A DNA stretch of 64,000 nt from contig NBIV01000284.1 of assembly GCA_003194525.1 (NCBI GenBank), positions 1 through 64,000 of the forward strand, read 5' to 3'. Shown here in pieces: positions 62,841 through 64,000 of the stretch. This stretch comes from Gracilariopsis chorda (taxonomy: Eukaryota; Rhodophyta; Florideophyceae; Gracilariales; Gracilariaceae). Numbering within the stretch: position 1 is the first letter of the stretch; each line of letters starts with the position of its first letter. The notes under the pieces were generated by a model. That model worked only from the letters and a program-made list of their open reading frames with translations. It was not told the origin of the DNA and did no database searches. A program made the position numbers and the translations under genes.

Positions 62841-64000
62841 AGGTAGGTGCTTTGCGTTCACGAGTGGATCTCCGGAGTGTTTGTGGTTCTGTTATTTCGG
62901 AGTCACTCTGAGAAGCTGCTGTGCGCTCATTTTGACTGTCTGAATCATCGTCAAATGCAGTGGCTGGTGCAGCAGGATCATGTTGAGCAGCATGGGTGGG
63001 TGTGGTAAAAATAGGAGTGACGTTCGAGTTTAACTTTCCTAATATGTCAATTTCAGCATATTCATCATCATTGACGTGGTGAGTACCCTGATCGGAATCA
63101 CTACATTCGTCAAATCTGACATCCCTGGACACAACTACGTTCTTTTTCTGATCATCGCACAATTGGTACCCATGCGACCCAGATGTGTACTCAATAAAGG
63201 TCGCCTGTATTGCACGTTGCTCTAGCTTTTTCAGCTTGTGGTCAACTACTTTGTACCAGCACCGACTACCAAACCCACGCAGATTGCTCAAGTCAGGCTT
63301 TTGTCCACTCCACAACTCGAATGGTGTCTTGTTATTTGGGAGGGCATTACATGTCACTCTATTGCGCACGTACACTGCAACGTTCAGTGCCTCTGCCCAG
63401 AAACGTTTAGGTAGATTCTTTTGATGCAACATTGACCTCACCGAGTCCATGAGTGTTCGGTTAAAGTGTTCTGCGAGACCATTCTAATGTGGATTGTAAG
63501 GCACCGTGCGCTAATGTTCAATACCATTGCATTCAAGTTCGTGTGTAAAGTTGTCTGACAAATATTCACCAGCGTTGTCTGTGCGTAACGCATGTAAAAC
63601 ACAGTGGCGCGCAGTTATAGTCTTCACATGCGTGCCGGTCTGGTTTTGACAAACTTCAGCCACTTTGCAAACATTTGCAGCATCTCATCTTTGGTCTTGA
63701 GCATGTACAGGAAGCAAAACGGGATTCATCATCAATGAATGTGACAAAGTACCATGAGCCACCCTAGGAAACAACCTGTAGTGGACCACAGATATCAGAG
63801 GGTACGAGGTCTAATGGTGCCTTAGCCTGTTCCTCCACTTGCTTGGGAGTCGGAGCGCGGGTAAACTTGGCCACAAGAAAGGAGTCAAACACAGCAATCG
63901 ATTGAGTCACATCCACATTCAGCCCTGCCACAACACCATTTGGAGCCATGTGCTTGATGCCATCCACATTTGCATGAGCCATTCGTCGATGCCATAGTGA
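62841..64000 (-). pseudogene. Copia C integrase and linker
   Basis: At the right edge LDLVPSDICGPLQVVS carries the integrase core start ('VHSDICGP') with its Asp. Between 63760 and 63450 the frame is broken, although GEYLSDNFTHELEC-like and AEHFNRTLMDSVRSML-like text is still visible. The intact stretch from 63450 has MLHQKNLPKRFWAEALNVAV, NKTPFELWSGQKPDLSNLR and GFGSRCWYKV, then an acidic linker and LRRSTRERKAPTSWW, the usual copia linker before RT. The element continues beyond 64000. Confidence 0.8.

Larger units (their letters stand above)
61188..64000 (-). mobile_element. Ty1/copia element C (pol region), continues beyond window
   Basis: Minus-strand pol reads from the right edge: integrase (64000-63100), a variable linker (63100-62840), reverse transcriptase (62840-62050) and RNase H (62050-61220), followed by the polypurine tract and LTR. 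It is the only copia here with an RT/RNase H. A few stops and frame changes are present, fewer than in elements A and B. It is inserted in element B and so is younger. Confidence 0.85.

Overview
The window is eukaryotic nuclear DNA. It fits best with a florideophyte red alga of the Chondrus type, which is an inference. The host genes recognised are long, mostly intronless reading frames with few or no introns. Several carry plastid-transit-like or secretory leaders. Two secreted proteins have lineages often seen in red algae (a Hedgehog-type Hint protein and a Cys-rich 'C-x-SDS-x-C' protein), and both flanks are packed with decayed transposons of many classes.

Left flank (1-16 kb). It starts with a truncated multi-span membrane protein running off the left edge and an 86-bp perfect palindrome. 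A transposon-like unit follows (about 0.98-5.6 kb): a frameshifted DNA amino-methyltransferase/SET gene converges on an 838-aa CMC/Plavaka-like transposase. Next comes a decayed Ty3/gypsy element (minus strand, 8.86-10.83 kb). Its reverse transcriptase is interrupted by a GC-rich 2.7-kb insertion of unknown family (6152-8858), flanked by AAAAC on both sides. A pogo/Tigger-like transposase pseudogene (11.3-12.64 kb) lies beside an approximately 0.8-kb element with TG...CA ends (12643-13438). A broken aerolysin/ETX-MTX2-fold-like gene (14.2-15.9 kb) and a second foldback palindrome close this part.

Central host-gene island (17-42.2 kb). In order: Cys-rich secreted protein (-), plastid-type EamA transporter (+), organellar EF-G (+, one-base frameshift), FAD D-lactate dehydrogenase (+), alanine/serine-glyoxylate aminotransferase (-) divergent from a 431-aa unknown protein (+), type II membrane glycosyltransferase-like protein (-), a lycopene-cyclase-like fragment (-), secreted Hint protein (-) divergent from RsmE rRNA methyltransferase (+), tRNA-Ile(AAU), and a secreted lamin-tail/OB/endonuclease protein (-, one-base frameshift). 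D-lactate dehydrogenase and the aminotransferase both belong to glycolate/2-hydroxyacid metabolism, though nothing shows coregulation.

Right flank (42.6-64 kb). A third palindrome is followed by a decayed Helitron (minus, 43.8-49.25 kb) with a second copy of the 0.8-kb element inserted in its helicase, flanked by a perfect AATAA duplication. A PIF/Harbinger element (about 50.4-52 kb) follows, then two related degenerate Ty1/copia elements on the plus strand (54.06-56.7 and 57.88-60.40 kb). The second copia is interrupted by a third copia element on the minus strand (60.40 kb to beyond the window) with a recognisable LTR and polypurine tract.

Most promising signals: the methyltransferase-SET-transposase unit, the unclassified 2.7-kb insertion, and the two-copy TG...CA element family. 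Single-base losses in short G/C runs break two otherwise well-preserved host genes, so assembly error must be excluded before calling them pseudogenes.
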